In this document: one piece after another, positions 9,000 to 18,366 of the stretch
Position numbering within the stretch: position 1 is the stretch's first letter
How the letters are laid out: every line of letters starts with the position of its first letter
NCBI RefSeq assembly: GCF_022662335.1
Contig: NZ_JAKNQJ010000004.1
Location: 186,001 to 250,000 of the forward strand
Source: Sphingomonas sp. CROZ-RG-20F-R02-07
GTDB lineage: Bacteria > Pseudomonadota > Alphaproteobacteria > Sphingomonadales > Sphingomonadaceae
Direction: 5' to 3'
Length of the DNA: 64,000 nt
Translations under genes and position numbers: made by a program
The notes under the pieces: model-generated
What the model was told of the DNA's origin: nothing
The model's input: only the letters and a program-made list of their open reading frames with translations
Database searches by the model: none

Positions 9000-10597
9000 T
9001 CCGTCCCGTCCTTCTCGCCACCGCCGCGATGCTCGCGCTGCCGTCCGTCGCCAACGCGCAGGACCGGCCGCGGACCAGCGTCACGCCCTATATCGAAGTG
9101 AGCCAGACGCTCGACGCCGATCTCAAGGGCGGCGACACCGTCACCTACACGAGCGTCGCTGCGGGCGTGGACGCGGCGGTGACGACCGCGCGTATCAACG
9201 GCCAGATCAGCTATCGTTACGAGCACCGCTTCGGCGAGGGCCATGATCTGGGCGACGACGATATCCACACCGGCCTCGCGCGCGTCGACGCCAAACTGAC
9301 GCCGGCGCTGACGTTCGAGGCAGGCGGCATCGCCACGCGCGCGCGTTCCGACATCCGCGGGGCGGCGCCGGGCGTACTTGTCGGCAATGTCGACAATGTC
9401 AGCCAGCTCTACGGCGTCTATGCCGGCCCGACGCTTGCCACCCAGTTGGGCGTGGTGAACGTGGGGGCTGCCTATCAGATCGGCTATACCAAGGTCGAGA
9501 CGCCCACCTATGCCGGGCCGATCGATGGCCAGCGCCTCGATTATTACGATCATTCGCTCGGCCAGCTCGCGACCGCCACCGTCGGCATCGCGCCGGGAAC
9601 GGTGCTGCCTGTCGGCGTGACGCTCAGCGGCCTGTACGAGCGCGAGGATGGCGCGCAGCTCGGCCAGCGCTTTGAGGGGTATCACGGGCGCGGCGACGTG
9701 CTGCTACCAGTCTCGCCCAACGTCGCGCTGACCGCCGGTGTCGGCTATGAGCGGATCGAGGCCAGCCAGCGCGATCCGCTGTTGACGGCCGGCGGCACGC
9801 CCGTGCTGGATGGCAATGGTCGATTCGAGACGGATCCCAATTCGCCGCGCCGGATCGCCTACCGCACCGATGGCGTCTATTATGATGCGGGCGTGGTTTG
9901 GCGACCCGACCGCCGCACGTCGGTGGAGGCGCATGTCGGCCGCCGCTACGGATCGCTCAGCTATACCGGCACGGCGACGTACCAGGCGTCCAAGACGGTC
10001 GGCTTCGCCGTGAATGTCTATGACAGCGTCCAGACCTTCGGCCAGCAATTGCGGCAGGGCGTCGCGGCGTTGCCGACGAGCTTCGTTTCCAATCAGGATC
10101 CCTTCTCGCAACAGTTCAACGGCTGCGTCTTCGGCACGAGCGGCGGAGCGCCCGGCGGTTGCCTCGATTCGGTGTTCCAGTCGATCACCACCGCCAGCTA
10201 TCGTGCGCGCGGCGTCGATGCGGTGGGAACGATCACCCGCGGGCTCTCCACCTTCGGCGTGGGTATCGGCTACGCCAACCGGCGCCTCTATGCGCCGACC
10301 GGCGGCTCCGGCATCGTGGTCTATGGTGACGAGGACGAGAGCTATTACGGTCAGCTCTTCTGGGCGCGCAGCCTTTCGCGCAACTCGGGGCTCGATGTGA
10401 ACGCGTTCGTGGATTATTACACCACGCAGCTTTCGGGCGGGGAGGGCACCTGGTCCTATGGGGCGACGGGCAGCTATTATCGCAATTTCGGCCGCCTGAG
10501 CACCACGGCTTCGGTGGGGCTCTACAGCTTCAAGGTGGGCGACCTCTCCAGCGACGTGTCGCTGCAGGCGCTTCTCGGCGCGCGGTATCACTTCTAG
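8996..10597 (+). CDS. XrtA/PEP-CTERM system-associated outer-membrane beta-barrel protein
   Basis: About 533 residues. The start is GTG 8996, overlapping the kinase stop, and gives the signal peptide MIRPVLLATAAMLALPSVANAQ. The rest alternates aromatic and polar residues in many short strands and ends in LLGARYHF, with a terminal Phe as expected of an outer-membrane barrel. It matches the large outer-membrane protein usually found between the kinase and the ATPase in XrtA loci; a role as a secretion or anchoring component is inferred from that position. An in-frame start at 8906 would lie inside the kinase gene and lacks the signal peptide position. Confidence 0.85.
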   Translation: MIRPVLLATAAMLALPSVANAQDRPRTSVTPYIEVSQTLDADLKGGDTVTYTSVAAGVDAAVTTARINGQISYRYEHRFGEGHDLGDDDIHTGLARVDAKLTPALTFEAGGIATRARSDIRGAAPGVLVGNVDNVSQLYGVYAGPTLATQLGVVNVGAAYQIGYTKVETPTYAGPIDGQRLDYYDHSLGQLATATVGIAPGTVLPVGVTLSGLYEREDGAQLGQRFEGYHGRGDVLLPVSPNVALTAGVGYERIEASQRDPLLTAGGTPVLDGNGRFETDPNSPRRIAYRTDGVYYDAGVVWRPDRRTSVEAHVGRRYGSLSYTGTATYQASKTVGFAVNVYDSVQTFGQQLRQGVAALPTSFVSNQDPFSQQFNGCVFGTSGGAPGGCLDSVFQSITTASYRARGVDAVGTITRGLSTFGVGIGYANRRLYAPTGGSGIVVYGDEDESYYGQLFWARSLSRNSGLDVNAFVDYYTTQLSGGEGTWSYGATGSYYRNFGRLSTTASVGLYSFKVGDLSSDVSLQALLGARYHF

Positions 10598-10608
10598 GAA
10601 CGGCAGCG

Positions 10609-11910
10609 ATGTACGACGATCATTTCGGATTGACCGGCCGGCCCTTCCAGCTGACCCCCGACCCGCGTTTCTGGTTCGAGACCGACACCCACCGGAAGGC
10701 GATGGCCTATCTCGGCTATGGCCTCGCGCAGGGCGAAGGCTTCATCGTCATCACCGGCGATATCGGTGCGGGCAAGACGACGCTGGTCGGCCATCTGATG
10801 GATACGCTCGATCAGCAGCGCCTGAACCCGATCAAGATCGTCTCCACCGCGATCGAGGCATCCGATCTGCTGCGCATCGTGGCGACCGCGCTCGGGGTGC
10901 AGACGAAGGGCATGGAGAAGGCCGATCTGCTGATCGCGATCGAGCGCGGACTTCACGCGGTCGCGCGGGGCGGCAAGCGCACGCTGCTGATCGTCGACGA
11001 GGCGCAGGCGCTGCCGGTCGCCAGCCTCGAAGAATTGCGCATGCTGTCGAACTTCCAGGCCGGCGGCCATGCGATGCTGCAGATCGTGTTGCTCGGCCAG
11101 CCCGAGTTCCGCGACCGGCTGCACGGCGAGGATCGCCTCGAACAGATGCGCCAGCGCGTGATCGCGATCCACCATCTCGATCCGATGGAGGCGCATGAAG
11201 TCTCCGATTACATCGCGCACCGGCTCGCGGTGGTCGGCTGGACCGGGCGGCCCGATTTCACCGAGGATGCGTTCGATGCCTTTTATCGCGGATCGGGCGG
11301 GGTGCCGCGCCGGCTGAACCTGCTCGCCGGCCGGACGATGTTGCACGCGGCGATCGGCGGCATCAACCTGATCGACGGCGCGACCGTGGACGCGGTGATC
11401 CGCGATCTCCATGCGGATCTGCCGATGCCGATGCCGATCGGGGCACCGCTTGCGGATGCGCCCGCGCCGATGAAGCCCGAACCCGTCGAGCGCCTCCCCG
11501 CTCCGGCAGCGGCGGCGCCCGTCATCGTCACGCCGATGCCGGCACCCGCGTCGGCAACGCCCGTCCGCGAGGCGCCGGCTCCGACGGAAGAAGTGAAGCG
11601 ACCGTCCTGGTTCGAATCGGCCACCGCGCCCGTCGCGCGTCCGGCGCCCCGCGTTGTGTTGACGCCCGAGCCCGAGCCCGAGCCGATCGTCGTCCCACCC
11701 GAGGCCGAGGCAGACTGCGCGCCCGAGCCGGAGGCCGAGCCGGCGGTGGTTTCACCCGATCCGACGCTCATCGCGCGGATCGCGGCGCTCGAGGCGCAGG
11801 TCGAGCAGCAGGAGGTGGCGTTGCGCCGCGTGCTGACGCTGCTGGTGGATTGGGTGGAGACCGACGCGCAGCGGCCGCCTTATGCGCCGATCCGCAACTT
11901 CGCGGCCTGA
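10609..11910 (+). CDS. XrtA-associated ATPase (ExeA-like AAA)
   Basis: A 433-residue ATPase. Residues 1-275 form an ExeA/GspA-like AAA domain, with Walker A ITGDIGAGKTTL near 43-54, Walker B TLLIVDEAQAL near 125-135, and the helical sensor region YRGSGGVPRRLN. Residues 280-400 are a Pro/Ala/Glu-rich linker with repeated PEPEPE stretches, probably disordered. The last 45 residues form a short coiled coil (RIAALEAQVEQQEVALRRVL). It follows the barrel gene by 11 bp and precedes the deacetylase by 4 bp. The family is specific to XrtA loci and may power assembly of the export complex. Confidence 0.9.
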   Translation: MYDDHFGLTGRPFQLTPDPRFWFETDTHRKAMAYLGYGLAQGEGFIVITGDIGAGKTTLVGHLMDTLDQQRLNPIKIVSTAIEASDLLRIVATALGVQTKGMEKADLLIAIERGLHAVARGGKRTLLIVDEAQALPVASLEELRMLSNFQAGGHAMLQIVLLGQPEFRDRLHGEDRLEQMRQRVIAIHHLDPMEAHEVSDYIAHRLAVVGWTGRPDFTEDAFDAFYRGSGGVPRRLNLLAGRTMLHAAIGGINLIDGATVDAVIRDLHADLPMPMPIGAPLADAPAPMKPEPVERLPAPAAAAPVIVTPMPAPASATPVREAPAPTEEVKRPSWFESATAPVARPAPRVVLTPEPEPEPIVVPPEAEADCAPEPEAEPAVVSPDPTLIARIAALEAQVEQQEVALRRVLTLLVDWVETDAQRPPYAPIRNFAA

Positions 11911-11914
11911 CGCC

Positions 11915-12742
11915 ATGCTCAACGGCATGTCGGTCGATGTGGAGGATTGGTTCCAGGTCGGTGCCTTCGAACGGGTGATCGACAAGGCGGATTGGGATGC
12001 GCTCGCGCCGCGCGTTGAGCGCAACACCGATGCGGTGCTCGCGCTGTTCGAGGATGCGGGCGTCAAGGCCACCTTCTTCACGCTCGGCTGGGTCGCGCAT
12101 CGCTATCCGGCGCTCGTCCGCCGGATCGTGGATGCGGGCCATGAGATCGCCAGCCATGGCTGGGATCATGCGCGCGTCTTCACGATGGATGCGGCCGCCT
12201 TTCGCGCCGACCTTGCCAAGGCGCGCAGCGCGATCGAACAGGCGGGCGGCGCGGCCGTCACCGGCTATCGCGCGCCGAGCTTTTCGATCGATCCGCGCAC
12301 GCCCTGGGCGCATGCGGTGCTAGCGGAGGCCGGCTATCGCTATTCGTCCAGCGTCGCTCCGGTGCGCCACGACCATTATGGATGGCGCGAGGCGCCCCGC
12401 TACGCCTTTCGACCACTGCCCGACTCCGCGCTGATCGAGGTGCCGGTGACCGTGGCGGAGTTCGCAGGGCGGCGGCTTGCGACCGGTGGCGGCTTTTTCC
12501 GCATGTTGCCCGCAGCGATCACGGATTATGCGGTCCGGCAGGTGAACGCCGAGGCGCAACCGGCGATGTTCTATTTCCATCCCTGGGAGATCGATCCCGG
12601 CCAGCCGCGCGTGGCGAATGCGCCGTTGAAATCGCGCATCCGCCATTATGCGCGGCTGCGCGCGATGGCGGGCAAGTTGCGCGGACTGATGGCGCGGCAC
12701 GATTGGGGACGGGTGGACGCGGCCATCGGCGCCGCCGCGTGA
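11915..12742 (+). CDS. XrtA system polysaccharide deacetylase
   Basis: A 275-residue NodB-fold carbohydrate esterase 4 protein. The metal and catalytic Asp pair is in MSVDVEDWFQ, the metal His pair in GHEIASHGWDH, and the arginine motif is GYRAPSFSID. These are the residues needed for N- or O-deacetylation of the polymer. ATG 11915 begins MLNGMSVDVEDW; ATG 11930 would also keep the whole domain. No clear signal peptide is visible, as is usual for this family. It overlaps the FemAB-like gene by four bases (GTGA). Confidence 0.9.
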   Translation: MLNGMSVDVEDWFQVGAFERVIDKADWDALAPRVERNTDAVLALFEDAGVKATFFTLGWVAHRYPALVRRIVDAGHEIASHGWDHARVFTMDAAAFRADLAKARSAIEQAGGAAVTGYRAPSFSIDPRTPWAHAVLAEAGYRYSSSVAPVRHDHYGWREAPRYAFRPLPDSALIEVPVTVAEFAGRRLATGGGFFRMLPAAITDYAVRQVNAEAQPAMFYFHPWEIDPGQPRVANAPLKSRIRHYARLRAMAGKLRGLMARHDWGRVDAAIGAAA

Positions 12743-13767
12743 CTGAGTCGATCGGCGTTCGCGCGGCGGATCTGCGCCACGACGCCGACCGGATTGCTGC
12801 TTTCGTCACCGAAACGCCCGGCGCTACGCCGTTTCACCTGCCGGCGTGGAGCATGGCGGTCGAGGTGGGATGCGGCCAGCGCGCGCGCTATCTGGTCGCC
12901 GAACGGGGCAATGGTGCGATTGCCGGCGTGCTGCCGTTGACCGAAATGCGCTCGCCCCTGTTCGGGCGCGCGCTCGTGTCGACCGGTTTCGGCGTCGATG
13001 GCGGCATCTTGGGGGAGGGCGTTGCGCCATTGGCGGCGGCGGCCTGGACGCTGGCGCAGCGGATCGGCTGCCCCGGCGTCGAGCTTCGCGGCGGCGCGCT
13101 GCCTGAGGAATGGGATGTCGATGCCGACAGCTATCTCGGCTTCGCACGCGACCTTGCCGGCGATGACGCGGCCGAACTGCTCGCCATTCCCCGCAAGCAA
13201 CGCGCCGAAGTGCGCCGCGCGCTGGGCATCGACCTGGAGGTCGTGACGGGCGAAACGCCGGCGCTGCTGCGCGAACATCACCGCATCTATGCCGAATCGG
13301 TCCGCAACCTGGGGACGCCGGTGTTTCCGGCCCGCTTGTTCCGCGAAGTCGCCGGACGACTCGATGCCGATGTGCTCACCGTCCGCCACGAAGGACGGCC
13401 GGTCGCGAGCGTGCTCAGCCTGTATTTCGACGGGACCGTTTATCCTTATTGGGGTGGTGGCGGTGCGGCGGCGCGAGCCCTGCGCGCCAACGACCGGATG
13501 TATTTCGCGCTGATGGCGCATGCGCGTGCCCGTGGGGCGACGCGGTTCGATTTCGGCCGATCGAAGACCGGAACCGGTGCGGCGGCGTTCAAGAAGAATT
13601 GGGGGTTTGCGCCCATGCCCCGCCATTACGCCACGCGAAGCGCGGGGCCGCGCCGCGAGGTGAACCCGCTCAACCCCAAATATGTGGCGATGGTCGCGGC
13701 GTGGAAGCGCCTGCCGTTGCCGATCGCCAACCGCCTCGGCCCCTGGATCGCGCGGGGGCTGGGGTGA
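12739..13767 (+). CDS. FemAB-like XrtA/PEP-CTERM system-associated protein
   Basis: A 342-residue GNAT-fold protein related to FemAB peptidyltransferases. The N-terminal half has ATPFHLPAWSMAVEVGCG, and the C-terminal GNAT domain includes PVASVLSLYFDGTVYPYWGGGG and FDFGRSKTGTGAAAFKKNWGF. FemAB proteins add amino acids from charged tRNA; here the acceptor may be the polysaccharide or its lipid carrier, which is inference. The GTG start overlaps the deacetylase stop, and its own stop overlaps the glycosyltransferase GTG. Confidence 0.9.
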   Translation: MTESIGVRAADLRHDADRIAAFVTETPGATPFHLPAWSMAVEVGCGQRARYLVAERGNGAIAGVLPLTEMRSPLFGRALVSTGFGVDGGILGEGVAPLAAAAWTLAQRIGCPGVELRGGALPEEWDVDADSYLGFARDLAGDDAAELLAIPRKQRAEVRRALGIDLEVVTGETPALLREHHRIYAESVRNLGTPVFPARLFREVAGRLDADVLTVRHEGRPVASVLSLYFDGTVYPYWGGGGAAARALRANDRMYFALMAHARARGATRFDFGRSKTGTGAAAFKKNWGFAPMPRHYATRSAGPRREVNPLNPKYVAMVAAWKRLPLPIANRLGPWIARGLG

Positions 13768-14939
13768 GCGACATCCTCTTCCTCGCGCACCGTGTGCCGT
13801 TTCCGCCCGACCGCGGCGACAAGATCCGCAGCTATCACGTGCTCCGTCATCTGGCGGCGCGTGCGCGCGTGCATCTGGTGGCGTTCGCCGACGAATTGGC
13901 GGATCGCGACCCGCCGCCCGAGTTCCGCGCGATGCTGGCAAGCTGCACCATCCTGCCCCGCCGCAAGGCACGGGGCCGTGCGGCGATCGAAGCCCTGGTG
14001 AGCCGACGCCCGGCATCGCTCGCCGCCTTCGCCGACAAGGCCATGGCCGCCGCCGTGGCGGATGTGCTGGCGAACCACGACATCGCGCGGATCTATGCCT
14101 TTTCCGGGCAGATGGCGCAGTATCTCCCGATGGCGCGCATGCCCGTCGTCATGGACTTCGTCGATGTCGATTCCGCCAAGTTCGCCGGCTTCGCGGCCCG
14201 GGCGCGGGGCACGATGCGCTGGCTGATGGCACGCGAGGCGCGGCTGCTCGGTGCCTATGAACGCGCCGTCTCGCAGCGCGTAGCGGCCAGCCTGTTCGTC
14301 AGCGAGTCGGAGGCCGCGCTGTTCCGCTCGGGCGGCGCGATCGGAACGGTGAAGGTCGTCGAAAACGGGATCGACACCGCGCATTTCGATCCGGACGGTC
14401 GCTTCGATCGGATGGCGGAGGATCGCCCCTTGATCGTCTTCACCGGGCAGATGGATTATGCGCCGAATATCGAGGCGGTGACGGGCTTTGCGCGTGACGT
14501 GATGCCGCTGGTCCGCCGGCGCCACCCGCAGGCGCTGTTCGCGGTCGTCGGGCGAGCCCCGACGGCAGCGGTGCGCGCGCTGGCCGGCGAGGACGTGATC
14601 GTGACGGGCACCGTACCGGATACGCGCGGTTGGCTGGCCGCGGCCGATCTGTGCGTGGCGCCGCTGGCGCTCGCGCGTGGCATCCAGAACAAGGTGCTGG
14701 AGGCGATGGCGATGGCGCGTCCGGTGATCGCTTCCTCCGCCGCGGCGCAAGGCATCGATCATGCCGGTACGATCCGCATCGCCGATGATCCCGCGGATCT
14801 GGCCGATAGCGTCTGCGCCGTGCTCGACGGCCCCTGGGCCGCGGCGACCCTGGGGCAGGCGGCGCGGCATCAAGTGATCGCGCGCTACGCCTGGGATGCG
14901 CGGCTCGCGCCGCTCGATGCGCTGATGGGCTTCCCGTGA
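13764..14939 (+). CDS. XrtA/PEP-CTERM system glycosyltransferase (family 4-like)
   Basis: A 391-residue GT-B glycosyltransferase. The N-terminus ILFLAHRVPFPPDRGDKIRSYH is characteristic of the PEP-CTERM/XrtA-associated family. The C-terminal nucleotide-sugar domain holds VVENGIDTAHFDPD, VFTGQMDYAPNIEAV and the EAMAMARPVIAS motif of retaining GT4-like enzymes. It adds one sugar during repeat-unit assembly on the cytoplasmic face. The GTG start overlaps the FemAB stop and its stop overlaps the exosortase GTG. Confidence 0.9.
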   Translation: MSDILFLAHRVPFPPDRGDKIRSYHVLRHLAARARVHLVAFADELADRDPPPEFRAMLASCTILPRRKARGRAAIEALVSRRPASLAAFADKAMAAAVADVLANHDIARIYAFSGQMAQYLPMARMPVVMDFVDVDSAKFAGFAARARGTMRWLMAREARLLGAYERAVSQRVAASLFVSESEAALFRSGGAIGTVKVVENGIDTAHFDPDGRFDRMAEDRPLIVFTGQMDYAPNIEAVTGFARDVMPLVRRRHPQALFAVVGRAPTAAVRALAGEDVIVTGTVPDTRGWLAAADLCVAPLALARGIQNKVLEAMAMARPVIASSAAAQGIDHAGTIRIADDPADLADSVCAVLDGPWAAATLGQAARHQVIARYAWDARLAPLDALMGFP

Positions 14940-16471
14940 CGCTGGCGCTGACCGCGTCGAAGGGGCGTTCGATCGGCGCATGGCCGGGCCATGGTGGCGC
15001 GCTCCTGTTGGTCGCCGCGTTGATCGTATCGCTGTTCTACCGCGATGCGCATGCGCTCGTCCGCATCTGGTGGACCAGCACGACGTTCGGCCACTGCCTC
15101 TTCATCGGCCCCGTCATCGCCTGGCTGGTGTGGCAGCGCCGGGCCCAACTCGCCCGCCTCACCCCCGCCGCATGGTGGCCGGGCCTCGCGCTCGTCGCGG
15201 TGGGCGGGGCGGGGTGGTTGATGGGAGAGGCGGCGACGGTGTCGTTCGCGCGCCAGTTGGGCCTGATCGTCATGCTGCAGGGCGCGGTGGTCACGCTGCT
15301 CGGGCCCCAGGTGGCGCGCGGGCTGCTCTTCCCGCTGGCCTATGCGCTGTTCCTCGTGCCGATGGGCGAGGGGCTGGAGACGCCGTTGCAGAACGTGACG
15401 GTGGCCATGGTGATGCCGATGCTGCGCGCGGTCGGCGTGCCCGCCAGCGTGGATGGCGTGCTGATCCATGCCGGACGCTATTATTTCGAAGTGGCCGAGG
15501 CCTGTTCGGGCGCCAAATTCGTCATCGCGATGATCGCGTTCGGCGTGCTGGTCGCGAATGTGTGTTTCGTCTCCTGGCGGCGGCGGGCGATGTTCCTGGC
15601 CGTCAGCCTGATCGTGCCCGTGCTGGCGAACGGCGTGCGGGCGTTCGCCACGATCTGGGCGGCGCAGCTCACCTCGCTGGAGGCGGCGACCGGGTTCGAT
15701 CACATCGTTTACGGCTGGGTGTTCTTCGGGCTCGTGATGGCGGCGGTGCTGGGGATCGCTTGGCGGTGGTTCGATCGTGCGCCCGATGCGCCCGCCTTCG
15801 ATCCGGTCGCGCTCGATCGGCCGGTCGGGCACCGCATCGATCTCGGCCTTGCCGCGCTGCTGGTGCTCGCCACCGCCGTGATCTTTCCCGCCTGGAGCGG
15901 TGCCGTCGCGGCCCGTGCGCAGGCGTTGCCCAACCATATCGATCTGCCCGACGTCCCGGGCTGGCATCGCGCGTTCCTCAGCACGCGCGCGCCCTGGGAG
16001 CCGTTCCATCCGGGGGCGGACCATCATCTCTTCGGCCGCTATGCCGACGATCGTGGCGATGCGGTAGACGTGGCGATCGCGGTCTATGGCGCGCAGGCAC
16101 AAGGGCGCGAACTGGTCGGCTTCGGTACGGGCGTGCTGCGCGAGGAGGATCGCTGGGTGCGGATCGCGGACCTGCCGCCGATCGACGGCGGCTCGGTGAT
16201 GCGGATCACCGCGCCGGGCCCGGGCCGGCAGGCGGTGGAGCGGATCGTCGCGACATGGTATCGCGTCGGCGATGTCACGACGCACGACGAGAGGCTGGTG
16301 AAGGTGGCGACGATGCGCGCGCGGCTGTTCGGTGGCCCGCAACGGGCCGTCGCGGTGCATCTGTCGGCCGAGGTGCTGCCCGGCCATGATCCGGTCGTCG
16401 CGATCCGGGCGTTTCGCGCGGCGCTCGGCCCGATCGACGCGCTGGCAGACCGTTCCGCGGGCATGCGCTGA
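14936..16471 (+). CDS. xrtA: Exosortase A fused to an EpsI domain
   Basis: A 511-residue membrane protein. Residues 1-285 are the exosortase: about eight membrane helices carrying the transpeptidase-like triad Cys190 (EACSG), Arg235 (NGVRA) and His256 (DHIVYGW). After one more membrane helix (LGLAALLVLATAVIFPAWS), residues about 320-505 form a periplasmic EpsI domain. Exosortase A cuts PEP-CTERM sorting signals and transfers the protein onto a carrier linked to the polysaccharide; EpsI is found in the same systems. The two are often separate genes, here one chain. The GTG start overlaps the glycosyltransferase stop. Confidence 0.93.
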   Translation: MTLALTASKGRSIGAWPGHGGALLLVAALIVSLFYRDAHALVRIWWTSTTFGHCLFIGPVIAWLVWQRRAQLARLTPAAWWPGLALVAVGGAGWLMGEAATVSFARQLGLIVMLQGAVVTLLGPQVARGLLFPLAYALFLVPMGEGLETPLQNVTVAMVMPMLRAVGVPASVDGVLIHAGRYYFEVAEACSGAKFVIAMIAFGVLVANVCFVSWRRRAMFLAVSLIVPVLANGVRAFATIWAAQLTSLEAATGFDHIVYGWVFFGLVMAAVLGIAWRWFDRAPDAPAFDPVALDRPVGHRIDLGLAALLVLATAVIFPAWSGAVAARAQALPNHIDLPDVPGWHRAFLSTRAPWEPFHPGADHHLFGRYADDRGDAVDVAIAVYGAQAQGRELVGFGTGVLREEDRWVRIADLPPIDGGSVMRITAPGPGRQAVERIVATWYRVGDVTTHDERLVKVATMRARLFGGPQRAVAVHLSAEVLPGHDPVVAIRAFRAALGPIDALADRSAGMR

Positions 16472-16472
16472 G

Positions 16473-18359
16473 ATGTGCGGCATCGCCGGGATCTTCCATC
16501 CCGGAATCCCCAAGCCGGTCGATCCGCAGCGCATCGGGCGGATGATCGACGCGCTGGCGCATCGCGGGCCCGATGGGGACGGGGTGTGGACCGCGCCGGG
16601 TGTGGGGCTGGGTCATCGGCGTCTGTCGATCATCGATCTGGCCGGCTCGCCCCAGCCGATGCGCGACGATGCGCTGACCGTCACCTATAATGGCGAGATC
16701 TACAATTTCGCCGAGCTGCGCGCCGAGCTCGAAGAGCGGGGCGCGCGTTTCCGGACGGCGGGCGATACCGAGGTGCTGCTGCACGGCTGGCGCGCCTGGG
16801 GGCCGGGGCTGCTCGACCGGCTGAACGGCATGTTCGCCTTCGCGATCCACGATGCCGATGCGCAGGCGCTGTTCCTCGCGCGCGACCGGCTGGGGGTGAA
16901 GCCGCTCCATTGGGTGGAACTGTCCGACGGCTCGGTCGCCTTCGCCTCCGAACTGAAGGGGCTGCTCGCCCACCCGTTGCTCCGCCGCACGCCCGATCTG
17001 CGCGCGGTCGAGGATTATCTGGCGTTCGGCTATGTCCCCGACGATGCCTGCCTCGTCGCGGGAGTGCACAAGCTGGCGGCCGGGCATTTCCTGCTGATCG
17101 CGCGCGGCAGACCGGTGCCCGCGCCCCGCCGATGGTGGGATCTGGATTTCTCGAACCGCGCACGCGGCTCGGCCGCGGCGCTGGGCGACGAACTCGTGGC
17201 GCGGATGCGCGACGGGGTGCGCTCGCGGATGGTCGCGGACGTGCCGCTCGGGGCGTTCCTGTCGGGCGGCGTGGACAGTTCGGCGGTGGTCGCGCTGATG
17301 GCGGAGGCATCGCGCGATGCGATCACCACCTGCACGATCGGTTTCGACGAAGCGGGGCATGACGAGCGTGCGCATGCCGACGCCGTCGCGGCGCGCTTTG
17401 CGACCGACCACCATGCGCGGGTGGTGCGGTCGGACGATGCCGGGCTGATCGACACGCTGGTCGCTGCGTTCGACGAACCCTTCGCCGATGCCTCGGCGCT
17501 TGCCACCTATCAAGTATGTGCGCTCGCGCGCGAGCGGGTTACGGTCGCGCTGTCGGGCGACGGCGCGGACGAGGCGCTGGCCGGGTATCGCCGCTACCGG
17601 TTCCAGGCTGCCGAAGAGCGGGTCCGTGCGCTGATGCCCGCCGGCCTGCGCCGCGATGCGTTCGGCGCACTGGGGCGCTGGTATCCCAAGGCGGATTGGG
17701 CGCCGCGCCCGTTGCGCGCGAAATCCACCTTGCTCGCGCTCGCGGCCGATGGCGACGCGGCCTATGCGCGAGCGGTGGGCGTGACCACGCCCGAATGGCG
17801 GGCGCGCCTGTTCTCGGCGGAGGCCCGTCGCGCGCTCGGCGGCTATCGTGCCGAGGACCGCTATGTGGCGACGATGCGGGCGGCGCCGGCGCGCGATGCG
17901 CTCGACCGTGCGCAATATGCCGACATCAAGCATTGGCTGCCGGGCGATATCCTCACCAAGGTCGACCGCACCAGCATGGCGGTCGGGCTGGAGGCGCGCG
18001 AGCCGCTGCTCGACCACCGGCTGATCGAATTCGCGGCCACGCTGCCGGTGTCGATGCGGCTGCGCCACGGCCAGGGCAAGTGGCTGATGAAGCGCGCGAT
18101 GCGGCCCTATCTGCCGCGCGAGATCCTCTATCGGCCCAAGATGGGGTTCGTCACGCCGATCGGTGCCTGGTTCCGGGGGGCGCTCGCCGACGAAGCCGCG
18201 GCGCTGGCGCGATCGCGGACCTTGAACGACACGGGATGGTTCGACATGGCCGCCATCGGCGCGATGGCGGCCGAACATCGCAGCGGGCGCGGCGAGCATG
18301 GGCGGACGCTCTGGCAGTTCCTCATGCTGGAACGGAGCATGGCGCGGCTGTTCGGTTGA
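16473..18359 (+). CDS. XrtA/PEP-CTERM system amidotransferase (asparagine synthase-like)
   Basis: A 628-residue class II glutamine amidotransferase. Cys2 of MCGIAGIF is the N-terminal nucleophile. The glutaminase domain continues through HRRLSIIDL and TYNGEIYNF, and the synthase domain has the ATP-pyrophosphatase loop LSGGVDSSAVVALM near residues 260-273. It amidates a carboxyl group, probably on a sugar acid of the exopolysaccharide (inference). The gene starts one base after the exosortase stop and is the last of the plus-strand XrtA run; it converges on engB with a 7-bp gap. Confidence 0.9.
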   Translation: MCGIAGIFHPGIPKPVDPQRIGRMIDALAHRGPDGDGVWTAPGVGLGHRRLSIIDLAGSPQPMRDDALTVTYNGEIYNFAELRAELEERGARFRTAGDTEVLLHGWRAWGPGLLDRLNGMFAFAIHDADAQALFLARDRLGVKPLHWVELSDGSVAFASELKGLLAHPLLRRTPDLRAVEDYLAFGYVPDDACLVAGVHKLAAGHFLLIARGRPVPAPRRWWDLDFSNRARGSAAALGDELVARMRDGVRSRMVADVPLGAFLSGGVDSSAVVALMAEASRDAITTCTIGFDEAGHDERAHADAVAARFATDHHARVVRSDDAGLIDTLVAAFDEPFADASALATYQVCALARERVTVALSGDGADEALAGYRRYRFQAAEERVRALMPAGLRRDAFGALGRWYPKADWAPRPLRAKSTLLALAADGDAAYARAVGVTTPEWRARLFSAEARRALGGYRAEDRYVATMRAAPARDALDRAQYADIKHWLPGDILTKVDRTSMAVGLEAREPLLDHRLIEFAATLPVSMRLRHGQGKWLMKRAMRPYLPREILYRPKMGFVTPIGAWFRGALADEAAALARSRTLNDTGWFDMAAIGAMAAEHRSGRGEHGRTLWQFLMLERSMARLFG

Positions 18360-18366
18360 GCGGCGC

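Noticed and set aside
12646..14016. Long antisense open frames opposite the FemAB and glycosyltransferase genes, and similar ones opposite 14885-18299
   Set aside because: They have no recognisable domains, are Arg/Pro/Ala-rich as expected of antisense frames in GC-rich DNA, and lie opposite well-identified genes.
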